Assembly (NCBI RefSeq): GCF_012163145.1
Contig: NZ_JAAVTX010000002.1
Location: 558,001-622,000, forward strand
Origin: Falsiroseomonas frigidaquae
Lineage (GTDB): Bacteria; Pseudomonadota; Alphaproteobacteria; Acetobacterales; Acetobacteraceae
DNA: 64,000 nt
Direction: 5' to 3'
Part shown: piece after piece, positions 15,435 to 24,622 of the stretch
Layout of the letters: every line of letters begins with the position of its first letter
Position numbering within the stretch: position 1 is the stretch's first letter
Program-made: the position numbers and the translations under genes
Notes under the pieces: generated by a model
Databases searched by the model: none
The model's input: only the letters and a program-made list of their open reading frames with translations
What the model was told of the DNA's origin: nothing

Positions 15435-16263
15435 CGTCGATGCGGACCGTATCGCCTCGATAGAGGCCGTTCGCCACCAGCAGCAGCCGGCCCTTCGCGT
15501 CCAGCGCCACCCGGTGGACATGCGCGATCGGCGCGTTCAGCGGCAGGTGCAGGGCGGCGGCGGTTTCCACATCGGCGCTGCCGATGGTCAGGGTCTGGCG
15601 GGCGCCCGCGATCTTCACGCCGGGGATGCTGGCCACCAGGCGCAACGCCGTCTTGGTCACCAGGTCTTCCGGCGTGACCTTCGGCGACAGGCTCTCATCC
15701 AGCCAGACATCGGCCAGCAGGAAAGGCTGGCTGTCCCGCCAATGCCGGCGCTTCAGGCGGCGGTACAGCGGCGCGGGTTCGCCGATGCAGGGCGGCAGGC
15801 TGGCGCCATCCTGGCCCGGCGTATCGGCGAGGATCTCGATTCGCGCGCCTTCCCGCGACCGCAGCAGGCCGGTCCAGTCCGTCTCCACGTCGCACCACAG
15901 GCGCTGCGGCGGCGTGGCGCTGACGAAGGTGCCCTTGGCGCGGAAGCGCTCGATCAGCCCCTGCTCGGCCAGCTGGTCCAGCGCCTGGCGGATGGTGGCC
16001 CGCGCCACGCCGCATTCGGCGGCGAGTTCATCGACGGTCGGGATCTGCGTACCCGGCAGCCAGACGCCCTTCTCCACCCGGTGCCGGAACAGCGTGGCGA
16101 GTTGCAGGTAGCGGGCGACGGCGCTTCGGTTGAGGTCGGGCCGGTTGGCGTCGGGCTTGTTGGCGTCGGGCTTGTTGGCGTCCGGCGCAACACCGGCCGG
16201 CCGGACGGAAGGCCCGGAAGGCAGCGTCATTGCCTGGCCGGTCTGGCTGCTGCTGTGGGTCAT
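15421..16263 (-). CDS. GntR/HutC-family transcriptional regulator with UTRA domain
   Basis: 280 residues. The winged helix-turn-helix lies at about residues 50-115 (PTVDELAAECGVARATIRQA, then LDQLAEQGLIERFRAKGTFV), followed by a UTRA ligand-binding domain. A low-complexity N-terminal arm of four pentapeptide units (PDANK, PDANK, PDANR, PDLNR) lies ahead of the DNA-binding domain and is unusual for the family. The target is unknown: the neighbour to its right encodes a DUF3052 protein, and the 3' end overlaps the CoA hydrolase-like gene by 14 nt. An alternative start at 16230 would shorten it by 11 residues. Confidence 0.88.
   Translation of the reverse strand: MTHSSSQTGQAMTLPSGPSVRPAGVAPDANKPDANKPDANRPDLNRSAVARYLQLATLFRHRVEKGVWLPGTQIPTVDELAAECGVARATIRQALDQLAEQGLIERFRAKGTFVSATPPQRLWCDVETDWTGLLRSREGARIEILADTPGQDGASLPPCIGEPAPLYRRLKRRHWRDSQPFLLADVWLDESLSPKVTPEDLVTKTALRLVASIPGVKIAGARQTLTIGSADVETAAALHLPLNAPIAHVHRVALDAKGRLLLVANGLYRGDTVRIDVKLR
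16130..16189 (-). repeat. 15-nt tandem repeat inside the GntR gene
   Basis: Four consecutive 15-nt units encode the PDxNK/R pentapeptides. Two are identical on the plus strand (TTGGCGTCGGGCTTG at 16145 and 16160), flanked by one diverged unit on each side. Because 15 is a multiple of 3, copy-number change keeps the frame, so the N-terminal arm could vary in length between strains. Confidence 0.85.
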
Positions 16264-16367
16264 GCGATATCCGGTCGGATGCGCCGGCCTGGGCGCACGC
16301 AGCGGATTCTACAGCAGCCGCCCCGCGGAGGGAAATGTCAGCCGCGGCATCTCGCAGCGGCGCCGGT

Positions 16368-16781
16368 TCAGGCGCCTGCCCGCATCACCTTCGGAATTTC
16401 CTCGCGGAACCGGAAGCGCAGCGCGGACCAGGTATCGTCCAGCGCCACCTGCGTCACCGGCAGCAGGCCCTCGGTGGTCAGCGGGTCCCAGCCATGATCG
16501 CGATCGAGGTCGGACCGAACCGGGCCCGACTTCTTCGGATAGGCGAACCACAGGCGGGCGCCGATGCCATAGAGATTGAGCGCGCGCGGCGCGATGGCGC
16601 GCAGCGCCACCTTGTCCGCGGCGAAGGCGAGGATCAGGTCGGCCGCAGCGGTCGCCCCGTTCGGCAGGCCGAAGGTCATCCCCGGAGGGTTGCCCATAAC
16701 AGCGCAGGCCATGCCCGGGCGATAGCCAAGCTTGCGCGCTACCTCCCCGATTACGACACCCATTCGAATAGTTTCCGTCAT
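16368..16781 (-). CDS. DUF3052 family protein
   Basis: 137 residues. DUF3052 features: GEVARKLGYRPGMACAVMGNPPG at the N-terminus, ADLILAFAADKVALRA in the middle, ARLWFAYPKK, and the closing VALDDTWSALRFRFR. The family is small, cytosolic and of unknown function. ATG 16781 (MTETIRMG) starts just before the family region; upstream sequence in frame shows no similarity. It has weak ribosome-binding sequence. It is separated from the GntR gene by 104 nt on the same strand. Confidence 0.82.
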   Translation of the reverse strand: MTETIRMGVVIGEVARKLGYRPGMACAVMGNPPGMTFGLPNGATAAADLILAFAADKVALRAIAPRALNLYGIGARLWFAYPKKSGPVRSDLDRDHGWDPLTTEGLLPVTQVALDDTWSALRFRFREEIPKVMRAGA

Positions 16782-16968
16782 GGAGTTGCCACCATTCGAG
16801 GGGTCTAGCGCATAAGTCGCCGGGGCGCAGCCATTCAATCGGCAGGGCCGCCCTGCGTTTTTGGTCGATCCGCGCCGCTTCGGCGTATACTCGTTGCGGC
16901 CGGATCGATTTTTGCGCCACTTCCTTCCAGACGCGGCTACGCGGGGGGGGCAGAAGCGGCGCGGAGGG

Positions 16969-17643
16969 TCAGCGCGGCCGCAGCACCGCCACCGCCTCCA
17001 CCGTCGCCGAAACCACGGCATCCTCCGCCACCGCGACCGGCGCGGGGCCGGAGGTGCGCGCCGCCATCATCATCGGCCGTGGGCCGCGCTCCGGCACATC
17101 GATCCGCACCTCCCGCAGCCCCACCAGTTCCATGCCGAGCTGGCCGGCCACGGTGGCGGCGCGGCGGCGCAGCGATTCAAGGGCGAGGCGGGAGGCTTCC
17201 TCCCGCGCCAGCCGCGCCGTCTCCCGCGTCAGCTGCCAGTCGAGCGAGGCCATGGCGAGGCCCTGGCCCTGCAGCGCGCCGGCCAGCTCCAGCAAGGCGG
17301 GCGCGGCCTGGCCGCGCAGCGTCACGGTCTGGCTGGCCTGCCAGCTGCGGGCCTCCTCCACCCGCGCGGTCCAGTAGCCGCCGGTCGAGACCTGCACGCC
17401 TTCCACCGCACGGGCGCGCTCGACGGCGGCGGTGATGCTGCGATTCACCGCCTCCTGCGCCGCGGCGGCGGTGCCGGCGCGGGATTCGGCACGCAGCACG
17501 GCCACCACCTCATCTGGTGCGCGGGTCACTTCCGCCGTCTCGGCGATGTGCAGCACGGTTTCCGCCAGGCCGGCGGGCTGCGCCAGCGCGGGAGGCGCCA
17601 GCAGCACGGCGGTCAGGGCCAGGGCACGGATGGGATGCAGCAT
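16969..17643 (-). CDS. SIMPL (DUF541) periplasmic protein
   Basis: 224 residues with a signal peptide (RALALTAVLLAPPALAQ). The SIMPL/DUF541 fold is indicated by VLHIAETAEVTRAPDEVVAVLRAES, QEAVNRSITAAVERARAVEGVQVSTGGY, and a C-terminal region with repeated basic and acidic helices. Family members lie in the cell envelope with no settled biochemical role, sometimes linked to oxidative stress. I took ATG 17643 (MLHPIRALAL) because GAGGAG lies 8 nt upstream; a GTG three codons earlier overlaps that site. The 187 nt between it and the DUF3052 gene hold nothing recognisable. Confidence 0.87.
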   Translation of the reverse strand: MLHPIRALALTAVLLAPPALAQPAGLAETVLHIAETAEVTRAPDEVVAVLRAESRAGTAAAAQEAVNRSITAAVERARAVEGVQVSTGGYWTARVEEARSWQASQTVTLRGQAAPALLELAGALQGQGLAMASLDWQLTRETARLAREEASRLALESLRRRAATVAGQLGMELVGLREVRIDVPERGPRPMMMAARTSGPAPVAVAEDAVVSATVEAVAVLRPR

Positions 17644-17787
17644 ACGGATCACTCCTCAAGGCGCCGCAAGCCTTGCTGATTCCTGCGGCGGGATCACGGC
17701 GAATCAGGGACCAGAACCAGGGGAAGGTCATTGACGGCCCTGCCGGGCGGACGGACGCTGGCGTATCCAGAACGGAGCCTCCCCGCC

Positions 17788-19356
17788 ATGAATCGCCTTG
17801 CCCTTGCCGCCCTTCTTGGCGGTCTTGCCCTGGCCGGACCGGCGGCGGCGAAGCCGTTCACCTGGTCCTACAACGCGGATGTGCTGACGCTGGATCCGCA
17901 CTCCTCCAACAACACCTTCACCAATACCTTCATGGGCAATGTCTATGAGGCGCTGGTGCGGCACAACGACCGCATCGAGATCGAGCCCGCCTTGGCCGAA
18001 AGCTGGGAACGCACCAGCCCCACCGTCTGGCGCTTCAACCTGCGTCGCGGCGTGGTGTTCCACAATGGCGAGAGCTTCGACGCCGACGACGTGCTGTTCA
18101 CCTGGGGGAGGGTGAACGGCCCCGGGTCGCTGGCCCGCGGCCTGCTCGGCGCGATCAAGGAGGTGCGCAAGCTCGACAGCCACACGATCGAGATCGAGAC
18201 GCACCGCCCCTTCCCCATCCTGCTCGCCTCCATCACCCAGTTCTTCATGATGGATGAGGGGTGGTCGCGGGCGAACAATGCCGAGAACGCGGCCAACCTG
18301 TCCTCGCAGCAGGAATCCGGCGCGACGCGCACCGCCAATGGCACCGGCCCCTTCCGCATCGTGGACCGCCGGCCGGATGAACGCACGGTGCTGGAGCCCC
18401 ATGCGCGCTGGTGGGACACGCCTGTGCACAACCTAACTCGAGTGAACTTCCAGCCGATCCGCAGCGCCGCCACCCGCACCGCCAGCCTGCTGTCGGGCGC
18501 CATCGATGCCAGCGTGGAGGTGCCGCTGCAGGACATCCCCCGCCTGCTGCAGGACCAGCGGGTGCAGGTGATCGAGGGGCCGGAGCTGCGCACCATCTAT
18601 CTCGGCTTCGACCATGAGCGGGACGAGCTGCTGTATTCCGACGTGCGCGGCCAGAACCCCTTCCGCGACCGCCGGGTGCGGGAGGCGATCTACCGCGCCA
18701 TCGACGTGACCGCGCTGCGGCGGACGGTGATGCGGGAGAAGGCCTGGATCGCCGGCATGATGGTCAGCCCCTTCCTGACCGGCGCGCCGGCCGACCTGAA
18801 CGACCGCCTGCCCTATGATCCGGAGGCGTCGAAGCGCCTGCTGGCGGAGGCCGGCTTCCCGAACGGCTTCAGCGTCGGCATCGTCTGCCCGAACGACCGC
18901 TACGTGAATGACGAGCGCATCTGCCAGGCGGTGGCCGCCATGCTGTCCCGCGTCGGCATCCGGCTGCAGCTGCAGTCGGAACCCACCAATATTTGGTCCC
19001 GCCGCACGGCGACGCGCGACTTCTCCATGTACATGCTGGGCCATGCCGGCCTGCCACTGGCGGATGCCTATTCCACGCTGAACGAGGTGCTGCGCACCAA
19101 TACCCGCACCACCGGCGGGCTGAACTATGGCCGCTGGTCCAATGCGGCATTCGACGCGCTGGTGTCCCAGGCGGCGGAAGCGGCGGATGAGACCAGCCGC
19201 CGCGCGCTGATCCGCCAGGCGCTGCAGATCGAGCGATCCGAGATCGCCCATGTCCCGCTGTTCCAGCAGCCCATCGCCTGGGCGTCCCGGCGCGGGATCG
19301 ACCTGCGCCAGGCACCGGACAACCGGCTGCGGCTGTGGCTGGTGAAGGCGGATTGA
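17788..19356 (+). CDS. ABC-transporter substrate-binding protein, family 5 (peptide/nickel/glutathione type)
   Basis: 522 residues with a signal peptide (RLALAALLGGLALAGPAAA). SBP_bac_5 features: TWSYNADVLTLDPHSSNN, VYEALVRHNDRIEIEPALAESWE, WRFNLRRGVVFHNGESFDADDV, and a YDPEASKRLLAEAGFPNGF segment near residue 350. Such proteins deliver oligopeptides or similar solutes to an ABC importer. No permease or ATPase genes adjoin it, so it must use a transporter encoded elsewhere. The downstream amidohydrolase, 129 nt away, may process the imported compound. Confidence 0.92.
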   Translation: MNRLALAALLGGLALAGPAAAKPFTWSYNADVLTLDPHSSNNTFTNTFMGNVYEALVRHNDRIEIEPALAESWERTSPTVWRFNLRRGVVFHNGESFDADDVLFTWGRVNGPGSLARGLLGAIKEVRKLDSHTIEIETHRPFPILLASITQFFMMDEGWSRANNAENAANLSSQQESGATRTANGTGPFRIVDRRPDERTVLEPHARWWDTPVHNLTRVNFQPIRSAATRTASLLSGAIDASVEVPLQDIPRLLQDQRVQVIEGPELRTIYLGFDHERDELLYSDVRGQNPFRDRRVREAIYRAIDVTALRRTVMREKAWIAGMMVSPFLTGAPADLNDRLPYDPEASKRLLAEAGFPNGFSVGIVCPNDRYVNDERICQAVAAMLSRVGIRLQLQSEPTNIWSRRTATRDFSMYMLGHAGLPLADAYSTLNEVLRTNTRTTGGLNYGRWSNAAFDALVSQAAEAADETSRRALIRQALQIERSEIAHVPLFQQPIAWASRRGIDLRQAPDNRLRLWLVKAD

Positions 19357-19363
19357 TGGTTCT

Positions 19364-19388
19364 CCCTCTCCCTCCCCCAGGGAGAGGG
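19364..19388 (+). terminator. Hairpin between the binding-protein and amidohydrolase genes
   Basis: Perfect 10-bp arms (CCCTCTCCCT / AGGGAGAGGG) enclose a 5-nt C-rich loop, starting 8 nt after the binding-protein stop codon. No U-tract follows, so it is a weak or Rho-assisted terminator or a 3'-end stabiliser. The remaining 97 nt before the amidohydrolase are C-rich, with no other signal apart from its AGGA ribosome-binding site. Confidence 0.55.
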
Positions 19389-19485
19389 CCGGGGTGAGGG
19401 TGTCGGCACCAGCCGCCCCTGCCCCCCTTGCCCAACCCTCTCCCCCCGTCGGTGGGAGGAGCTTTATCTGCGCTCAGGAATCACC

Positions 19486-20901
19486 ATGACCGATCTTCTC
19501 ATCCGCGGCGGCGTCGTCATCACCATGGACCCGGCGCGCCGCGTGCTGCCGGATGGCGCCGTCGCCATCAAGGATGGCCGCATCCTCGCCGTCGGCCCGA
19601 CCGATGAGGTGGAGGCAGCCCACCCCCATGCGAAGCAGGTGATCGAGGCGCGCGGCCGCGCCATCCTGCCGGGGCTGATCGACGGCCATGCCCATGCCGG
19701 CCATGGGCTGGTGAAGACCATGGGCAACAATGACAGCGCCGCCTGGATGGAGGCCTGCCGGGTGATCTACACCCTCGCCTCCCCGCCCAGCTTCTGGCGG
19801 GCGGAGGCGAAGCTCGCGGCCCATGAGCGGCTGCGCTTCGGCGTCACCACCGGCGTCTCCCTGCTCGGCGGCGGCGACAGCATCGGGCGGGTGGATGATA
19901 CCGCCTTCACCGATGCGCATGCCGAGGCGACGGAGGAAGTCGGCATCCGCAGCCTGCTGGTGCTCGGCCCGACCCGCCCGCCCTTCCCGCGCCCCTATGT
20001 CGGGCCGGATGGCGTCGAGCGTCCGGTCAGCTTCGAACAGCAGCTGGAGGTCATCACCGCCGGCGTCGAGAAGTGGCACAACAAGGGCCGCGTGAAGGTG
20101 GCGACCCTGATGCCGGTGTACCGGGAGGCGAAGCACGACCCGGCGAAGGTCAAGGAAATCGAGCGCCAGGGGCATCTGGTGCGCGAGGCCGGCCGGTCCT
20201 GCGGCGCGCCCTTCCACCAGGACGGCCATCGCGGCGGCAGCATCGAGATGGCGGACCGCATGTTCGGCCTGCTCGGCCCCGATGCCTGGCTCAGCCACTG
20301 CACCGAGCTGACGGATGCGGATATCGACACGCTGGTGCGGACGGGCACCTCCGTGGTGCACAACCCCTCCGCCATCGCCGCCGTGCGTGGCTATTGCCCG
20401 GCGCCGAAGATGATCGAGGCGGGCGTCACGGTGATGATCGGCAGCGATGCCACGGCGCCCGACCGCTCGGGCGACATGTTCCGCCACATGTTCCAGTGCA
20501 TCCGCTACCACCAGCGCCACTTCCGCGACGAGACGATGATGCCGCCGGGCAAGGCGCTGGAGATGGTGACCATCGACGCCGCGCGCGGCCTCGGCCTGGG
20601 GCATGAGATCGGCAGCCTGGAGGTCGGCAAGAAGGCGGATGTGATCACCGTCGATCTCTCCGCGCCGCATATGGTGCCGGCCAATATGCCGGTGGCGCGC
20701 GTGGTCTACTTCGCCAATGGGCAGGACGTGCTGGATGTGGTGGTGGATGGCCAGGTGCTGATGCGCGACCGGGTGTGCCCGCATCTGGACGCGACCGAGA
20801 TCGCGACGGCGGCGTGGCGGGAGACGGATGCGATGCTGGATCGCGCCAAGCTGCGCCACATGGTGGTGGAGAATCCGGGCTGGGGCCAGGTGCGGCGCTA
20901 A
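19486..20901 (+). CDS. Metal-dependent amidohydrolase (cytosine deaminase/TRZ-ATZ-like)
   Basis: 471 residues. The metal site includes GLIDGHAHAGHG (His68 and His70), HQDGHRGG, LSHCTEL, and the catalytic Asp in IGSDATAPDRSGD. The C-terminal IGSLEVGKKADVITVDL is typical of the amidohydrolase superfamily composite domain. It hydrolyses a C-N bond in a heterocycle or amide; the substrate is not evident. An AGGA site precedes the ATG. It is probably co-expressed with the upstream substrate-binding protein. The last 4 nt overlap the convergent D-aminopeptidase gene. Confidence 0.9.
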   Translation: MTDLLIRGGVVITMDPARRVLPDGAVAIKDGRILAVGPTDEVEAAHPHAKQVIEARGRAILPGLIDGHAHAGHGLVKTMGNNDSAAWMEACRVIYTLASPPSFWRAEAKLAAHERLRFGVTTGVSLLGGGDSIGRVDDTAFTDAHAEATEEVGIRSLLVLGPTRPPFPRPYVGPDGVERPVSFEQQLEVITAGVEKWHNKGRVKVATLMPVYREAKHDPAKVKEIERQGHLVREAGRSCGAPFHQDGHRGGSIEMADRMFGLLGPDAWLSHCTELTDADIDTLVRTGTSVVHNPSAIAAVRGYCPAPKMIEAGVTVMIGSDATAPDRSGDMFRHMFQCIRYHQRHFRDETMMPPGKALEMVTIDAARGLGLGHEIGSLEVGKKADVITVDLSAPHMVPANMPVARVVYFANGQDVLDVVVDGQVLMRDRVCPHLDATEIATAAWRETDAMLDRAKLRHMVVENPGWGQVRR

Positions 20902-22460
20902 AGCCGCGCGTAGTCCAGCCCGCGCGCCAGCCAGCAGCCAACCGTGACGCCCGCCACCACCCCGGCGGCGTCGCGGCGGAAGGCGAGCGTCCAGTCGCCC
21001 GGCGGCGTGTGGTCCAGGGCGCGCCAGCAGGGCAGCGCCCAGAGGTCGGGGCCGATCGGCTCCAGCAGCTCCATCCGCCCCTGGCCGAGGAAGCCGCCGA
21101 AGCCGCCGTAAGCGACGCCGCCGGCCTCCGTCACCAGCAGATCGGCGTCCAGCTCCGCGCAGCGGTAGCGGCCGGCGATGCCGGGACGCGCTTCAACGGC
21201 GCGCGCCTCGCCGCGGCAGGGCGTGAGCAGGCTCGACTGGTTCTCCTGCGGCCGGTCCATCACCAGGCCCTGCGGCGTCGGGCGCAGGCGGGTGCGGCCA
21301 TTGCCGGCGCTGCCATCGGCGCCCAGTTCCAGCCGCTCCGCCCCATGGCCGAAGCGCAGCCGCAGCGCGCCGGGCGCTGCCTGGTCGATCCGCACCGCCA
21401 GGCCGGTCTCCGGCTCCACATAGGCGCCGAGCCAATCCGGCGCCGGCAGCCCGGCATCCGGCTGCGGCGGCTGCGCGCCGAGCAATGCCGCCAGTGCCTC
21501 CGTCGCCGCGGCGTTGGCGTCGGACAGATGGTTGAACATCACCACCACGGAGATGCGGTGCGCGGGCGCATAAAGCCGGTGGCTGCGCCAGCCGCGCAGC
21601 GCGCCGCCATGGCCGAGGACCGGCGTGCCGAAAGCCTCGCCCCGGCCGAGGCCGAAGCCATAGGGCGCCGCGGCGCCATCGGCGAATTCCACCGGCGCGG
21701 CGAGGCGGGCGTGCAGCGATTGCGGATCGTCGCGCGTGGCGTCGATGTGGCGCTCCCAGGCGATCATGTCGTCCAGGCTGGCGCCGAGTCCGGCATCGCC
21801 CGTCCAGATCACCCGGTTCACGGCCGCGCGGAAGCCGGCGGCTTGCGTGCCCTCATAGCCTTCGGTGCCATCTGGCATGGCGCGGGTCTCGGCGGCAAGG
21901 AAGGCGGTTTCCATGCCGGTGCGGTCGAAGATGCGCGTGCGCAGCAGGTCGGCGAAGCTCTCGCCCGAGACGTCCTGCAGCGCGTCCGAGATCAGCCGGA
22001 AATTCTGGTTGCAGTAGGCATACCGGGTGCCGGGGGCAAATTGCAGGCTGGCGGTGCCGGCGATGACGCGGGCGGATTCCACATCGCCGAAGGCCGATTC
22101 CGCCGGCGCGCCATGCAGCATGGCCACCGCCCAATAGTCGCGCAGGCCGGACTGGTTGTGCGCCAGGTGCCGCGTCTGCGGCGCCGCGTCGCCCAGCAGC
22201 GGCAGGCGGGCGCGGATGGCGGCATCCAGCCTCTCCGGCGCGCCGACCGCTTCCAGCATGGCGCCGCAGGTGAATTGCTTGGTGATCGAGCACATGCGGA
22301 ACAGGGTGCGCGGCGTGAAGGGAATGCGGCGCTCGGCATTCGCATAGCCCCAGGCGTGGCGCGCGAGCACCGCACCCTTCCGCAGCACGGCGATGGCGCC
22401 GCCGGGGCCGGGGTAGCGGCGCGGCAGGTCGCGCAGGACCTGGTCGAGGCGATCGGACAT
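20898..22460 (-). CDS. dap: D-aminopeptidase (S12, penicillin-recognising fold)
   Basis: 520 residues, the same length as the Ochrobactrum D-aminopeptidase (DAP). Active-site elements: Ser58-x-x-Lys61 (SITK), Tyr149-x-Asn151 (YCN), and a GHGGALRG motif in the catalytic domain. Two C-terminal beta-barrel domains include the gamma-loop-like RPGIAGRYRCAELDADLLV. It removes D-amino acids from peptide N-termini; it could also act on D-amino acid amides. A related esterase or beta-lactamase is possible but fits less well. The ATG overlaps the stop of the EamA transporter gene by 1 nt (TGATG), so the two are coupled. Confidence 0.88.
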   Translation of the reverse strand: MSDRLDQVLRDLPRRYPGPGGAIAVLRKGAVLARHAWGYANAERRIPFTPRTLFRMCSITKQFTCGAMLEAVGAPERLDAAIRARLPLLGDAAPQTRHLAHNQSGLRDYWAVAMLHGAPAESAFGDVESARVIAGTASLQFAPGTRYAYCNQNFRLISDALQDVSGESFADLLRTRIFDRTGMETAFLAAETRAMPDGTEGYEGTQAAGFRAAVNRVIWTGDAGLGASLDDMIAWERHIDATRDDPQSLHARLAAPVEFADGAAAPYGFGLGRGEAFGTPVLGHGGALRGWRSHRLYAPAHRISVVVMFNHLSDANAAATEALAALLGAQPPQPDAGLPAPDWLGAYVEPETGLAVRIDQAAPGALRLRFGHGAERLELGADGSAGNGRTRLRPTPQGLVMDRPQENQSSLLTPCRGEARAVEARPGIAGRYRCAELDADLLVTEAGGVAYGGFGGFLGQGRMELLEPIGPDLWALPCWRALDHTPPGDWTLAFRRDAAGVVAGVTVGCWLARGLDYARL

Positions 22461-23371
22461 CAGCGGCTTCCCCACAGCACCAGCACCACGCCGGACACCA
22501 CCACCAGCGCGCCGACCACATCCGCGCGCTTGGCCTTCTCCCGCAGATAGAAGCGGCTGAAGACCAGGGTGAACAGGATCTCCACCTGCCCCACCGCGCG
22601 CACCAGCGCGACGGGGGCCAGCGCGAAGGCGGAGAACCAGCAGGCGGAGCCGAGCGCCGAGAGCGCGCCGACCTGCGCACTGTCCCGCCAGGTGGCGAAG
22701 ACGGCGCGGAACTGCGTCGGCTCCTTCCACGCCAGGTAGCTGCCCTGCATCAGCGTCTGCAGCGCATTAGTGATCACCAGGATCAGCAGCGCCTTGAAGA
22801 TCAGGTCGGAGCCGGGCATCGCCTGGTTCGCCATCTTGATCAGCACGCCGGTGACGCCGAAGCAGAAGCCGGCGCCGATGCCGCACAGCGCCGCCGGCTG
22901 CGTCACGCCGCGCAGCAGCTCCGCCGGGCTGGTGCCGCGCCCGGCGAGCGACAGGTACAGCACGCCGCCAACGCCGACCGCGATGCCGAGCCAGGAGAAC
23001 AGCGAGAGGTGTTCATCCAGCAGCAGCGTCGCGACGATGGCCGCCTGCATCGCCTCGGTCTTGGAATAGGCGGTGCCGACGGCGAAGTTGCGGTGCCCGA
23101 AGGCCATGATGAGCAGGTTGGTGCCGAGGATCTGCCCGAAGCCGCCGATGGCACACAGCGCCAGCACCGGCCAGGTCAGCGGCGGCAGCGCGCCGCCGAA
23201 GATCGCGGCATAGAGCCCGAGGATCAGCAGACCCACCGGCACGCCGTACAGGTAGCGTACCACCCCCGCCGCATTGACGGAGAGCTGCCCGCGCAGCTTT
23301 TGCTGCTGCGCGGTGCGCCAGCACTGGAACAGCGCCGCGGAGACGGTGAAGCCGATCCAGCCGGGTATCAT
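22460..23371 (-). CDS. EamA/DMT-superfamily transporter
   Basis: 303 residues and about ten hydrophobic helices in two halves of five, the EamA layout. Examples are the first-half FGGALPPLTWPVLALCAIGG and the second-half AALCGIGAGFCFGVTGVLI. Members move metabolites, often amino acids, across the inner membrane. It is the promoter-proximal gene of a two-gene unit with dap, coupled by a 1-nt overlap, suggesting transport of a D-amino acid-containing compound or of the product. That pairing is inference. Confidence 0.85.
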   Translation of the reverse strand: MIPGWIGFTVSAALFQCWRTAQQQKLRGQLSVNAAGVVRYLYGVPVGLLILGLYAAIFGGALPPLTWPVLALCAIGGFGQILGTNLLIMAFGHRNFAVGTAYSKTEAMQAAIVATLLLDEHLSLFSWLGIAVGVGGVLYLSLAGRGTSPAELLRGVTQPAALCGIGAGFCFGVTGVLIKMANQAMPGSDLIFKALLILVITNALQTLMQGSYLAWKEPTQFRAVFATWRDSAQVGALSALGSACWFSAFALAPVALVRAVGQVEILFTLVFSRFYLREKAKRADVVGALVVVSGVVLVLWGSR

Positions 23372-23476
23372 GCCGGCGGCCGCTTGCAGACCTGCCGTCG
23401 GACTGCCTTCGCGGTCGCACCGGCTGGCGGCGGGCGCTGATCAGTCCATGCAGCCGGTGCCATCATGCGATGGTTA

Positions 23477-24622
23477 TCAGCCCAGCCGCGGGTCCAGCCA
23501 AGGGCGGTCCATGCGTTTCCAGGCGGGAAAATCGCCCGGGTTCAGCGCGATACCCAGCCCCGCCGCCTGCGAAAGCGGCGCGGTGCCCTGGACGAAGCGC
23601 AGGCTCCCGCCCTGCACGATGTCGAAGAACGCCTCCGTCTCCCCGTACTGCACCTCCAGCACCAGGAAGTTCGGGATGCTGGCGCAGAGATGCACGGAAT
23701 GGGCGTGGCAGACCGGGCCTGTGGGATTGTGCGGCGCGATCTCCACGCCCGCCGTCTGGGCCAGGGCGGCAATTCGCAAGATCTCCTCCAGGCCGCCAGC
23801 GTGCTTCGCATCCGGCATCAGCACGTCGTAGCAGCCGGCCTCCACCAGCGGGCGATAGGCGGCCAGGCCGGAGAGGCTCTCCGCACCTGCCAGCCGCATG
23901 CCGCGCGCATTGGCCAAGCCGCGCAGGCGGGTGATCTCGCGGTGATTGGCCTCCGCCACCGGGCATTCCAGCCAGAACAGGTTTTCGGCGGATACATCGC
24001 GAATCAGTTGCGCGGCGCCGCCGGGCGAGAAGCGCCAATGCGCGTCCACCATAAGGTCCACATCCGGGCCGATGGCGGCGCGCACGGCGGCAATTCGAAA
24101 AAGGCCTTCGGCATAGGCAGCGCGGTTGGCGGGGGTGCGGCCATCCTCCCAGACCATCGGCTCGAAGGGCGCCAGCTTCACGCCGGTGAATCCCTCCGCC
24201 ACTGCGCGCCTGGCGGCCTGAGCAAAACCTTCCGGCGTGCGCGGATTGGCACCGCGGTTGATGTTGGCATAGAGCCGCACCGTCTCCTGCACCGCGCCGC
24301 CGAGCAGCCGGTGCAGCGGTTCCCCGTTCCGCTGCGCCGCCAGGTCGCACAGCGCCTGGTCCAGCGCGGAGATCGCGGTATGCGTCACCAGCCCGCCCGG
24401 CGCATGCGGCAGCAGGCGGGCGATGCGGTTGCGGTCGCGCGCATCGGCGCCGCGCCAATTCGCCTCCAGCCGCGACACCTCTGCGGCCATCAGCGGCTCA
24501 TGGTTCCCCAGCGTGCATTCGCCGAGCCCCACCAGCCCATCCTCCGTGCGCACCTCGACGAAGCACCAATTGGTCTTTGGCGTGACGTTGAAGCCCCGGA
24601 AGGCGATGCTCTCGATCTTCAT
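23477..24622 (-). CDS. Mandelate racemase/muconate-lactonising (enolase superfamily) enzyme
   Basis: 381 residues. The N-terminal capping domain begins MKIESIAFRGFNVTPKTNW; a barrel domain follows with metal ligands Asp in MVDAHWRF, Glu in WLECPV and Glu in AGAESLSG. A candidate general base His lies in IAPHNPTGP, the arrangement of the MandR/galactonate dehydratase branch. Only one Lys remains in GVKLAPF, where racemases have KxK. It would dehydrate or epimerise a sugar or hydroxy acid. The ATG overlaps the stop of the Bug gene by 4 nt, making this the last gene of the long leftward run. Confidence 0.87.
   Translation of the reverse strand: MKIESIAFRGFNVTPKTNWCFVEVRTEDGLVGLGECTLGNHEPLMAAEVSRLEANWRGADARDRNRIARLLPHAPGGLVTHTAISALDQALCDLAAQRNGEPLHRLLGGAVQETVRLYANINRGANPRTPEGFAQAARRAVAEGFTGVKLAPFEPMVWEDGRTPANRAAYAEGLFRIAAVRAAIGPDVDLMVDAHWRFSPGGAAQLIRDVSAENLFWLECPVAEANHREITRLRGLANARGMRLAGAESLSGLAAYRPLVEAGCYDVLMPDAKHAGGLEEILRIAALAQTAGVEIAPHNPTGPVCHAHSVHLCASIPNFLVLEVQYGETEAFFDIVQGGSLRFVQGTAPLSQAAGLGIALNPGDFPAWKRMDRPWLDPRLG

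Noticed and set aside
12749-15521. Very long open frames on the minus strand opposite mlaA, mlaC and the CoA hydrolase-like gene
   Set aside because: They are rich in Arg, Ala and Gly with no family sequence and lie opposite well-recognised genes; the high GC content leaves antisense frames free of stops.
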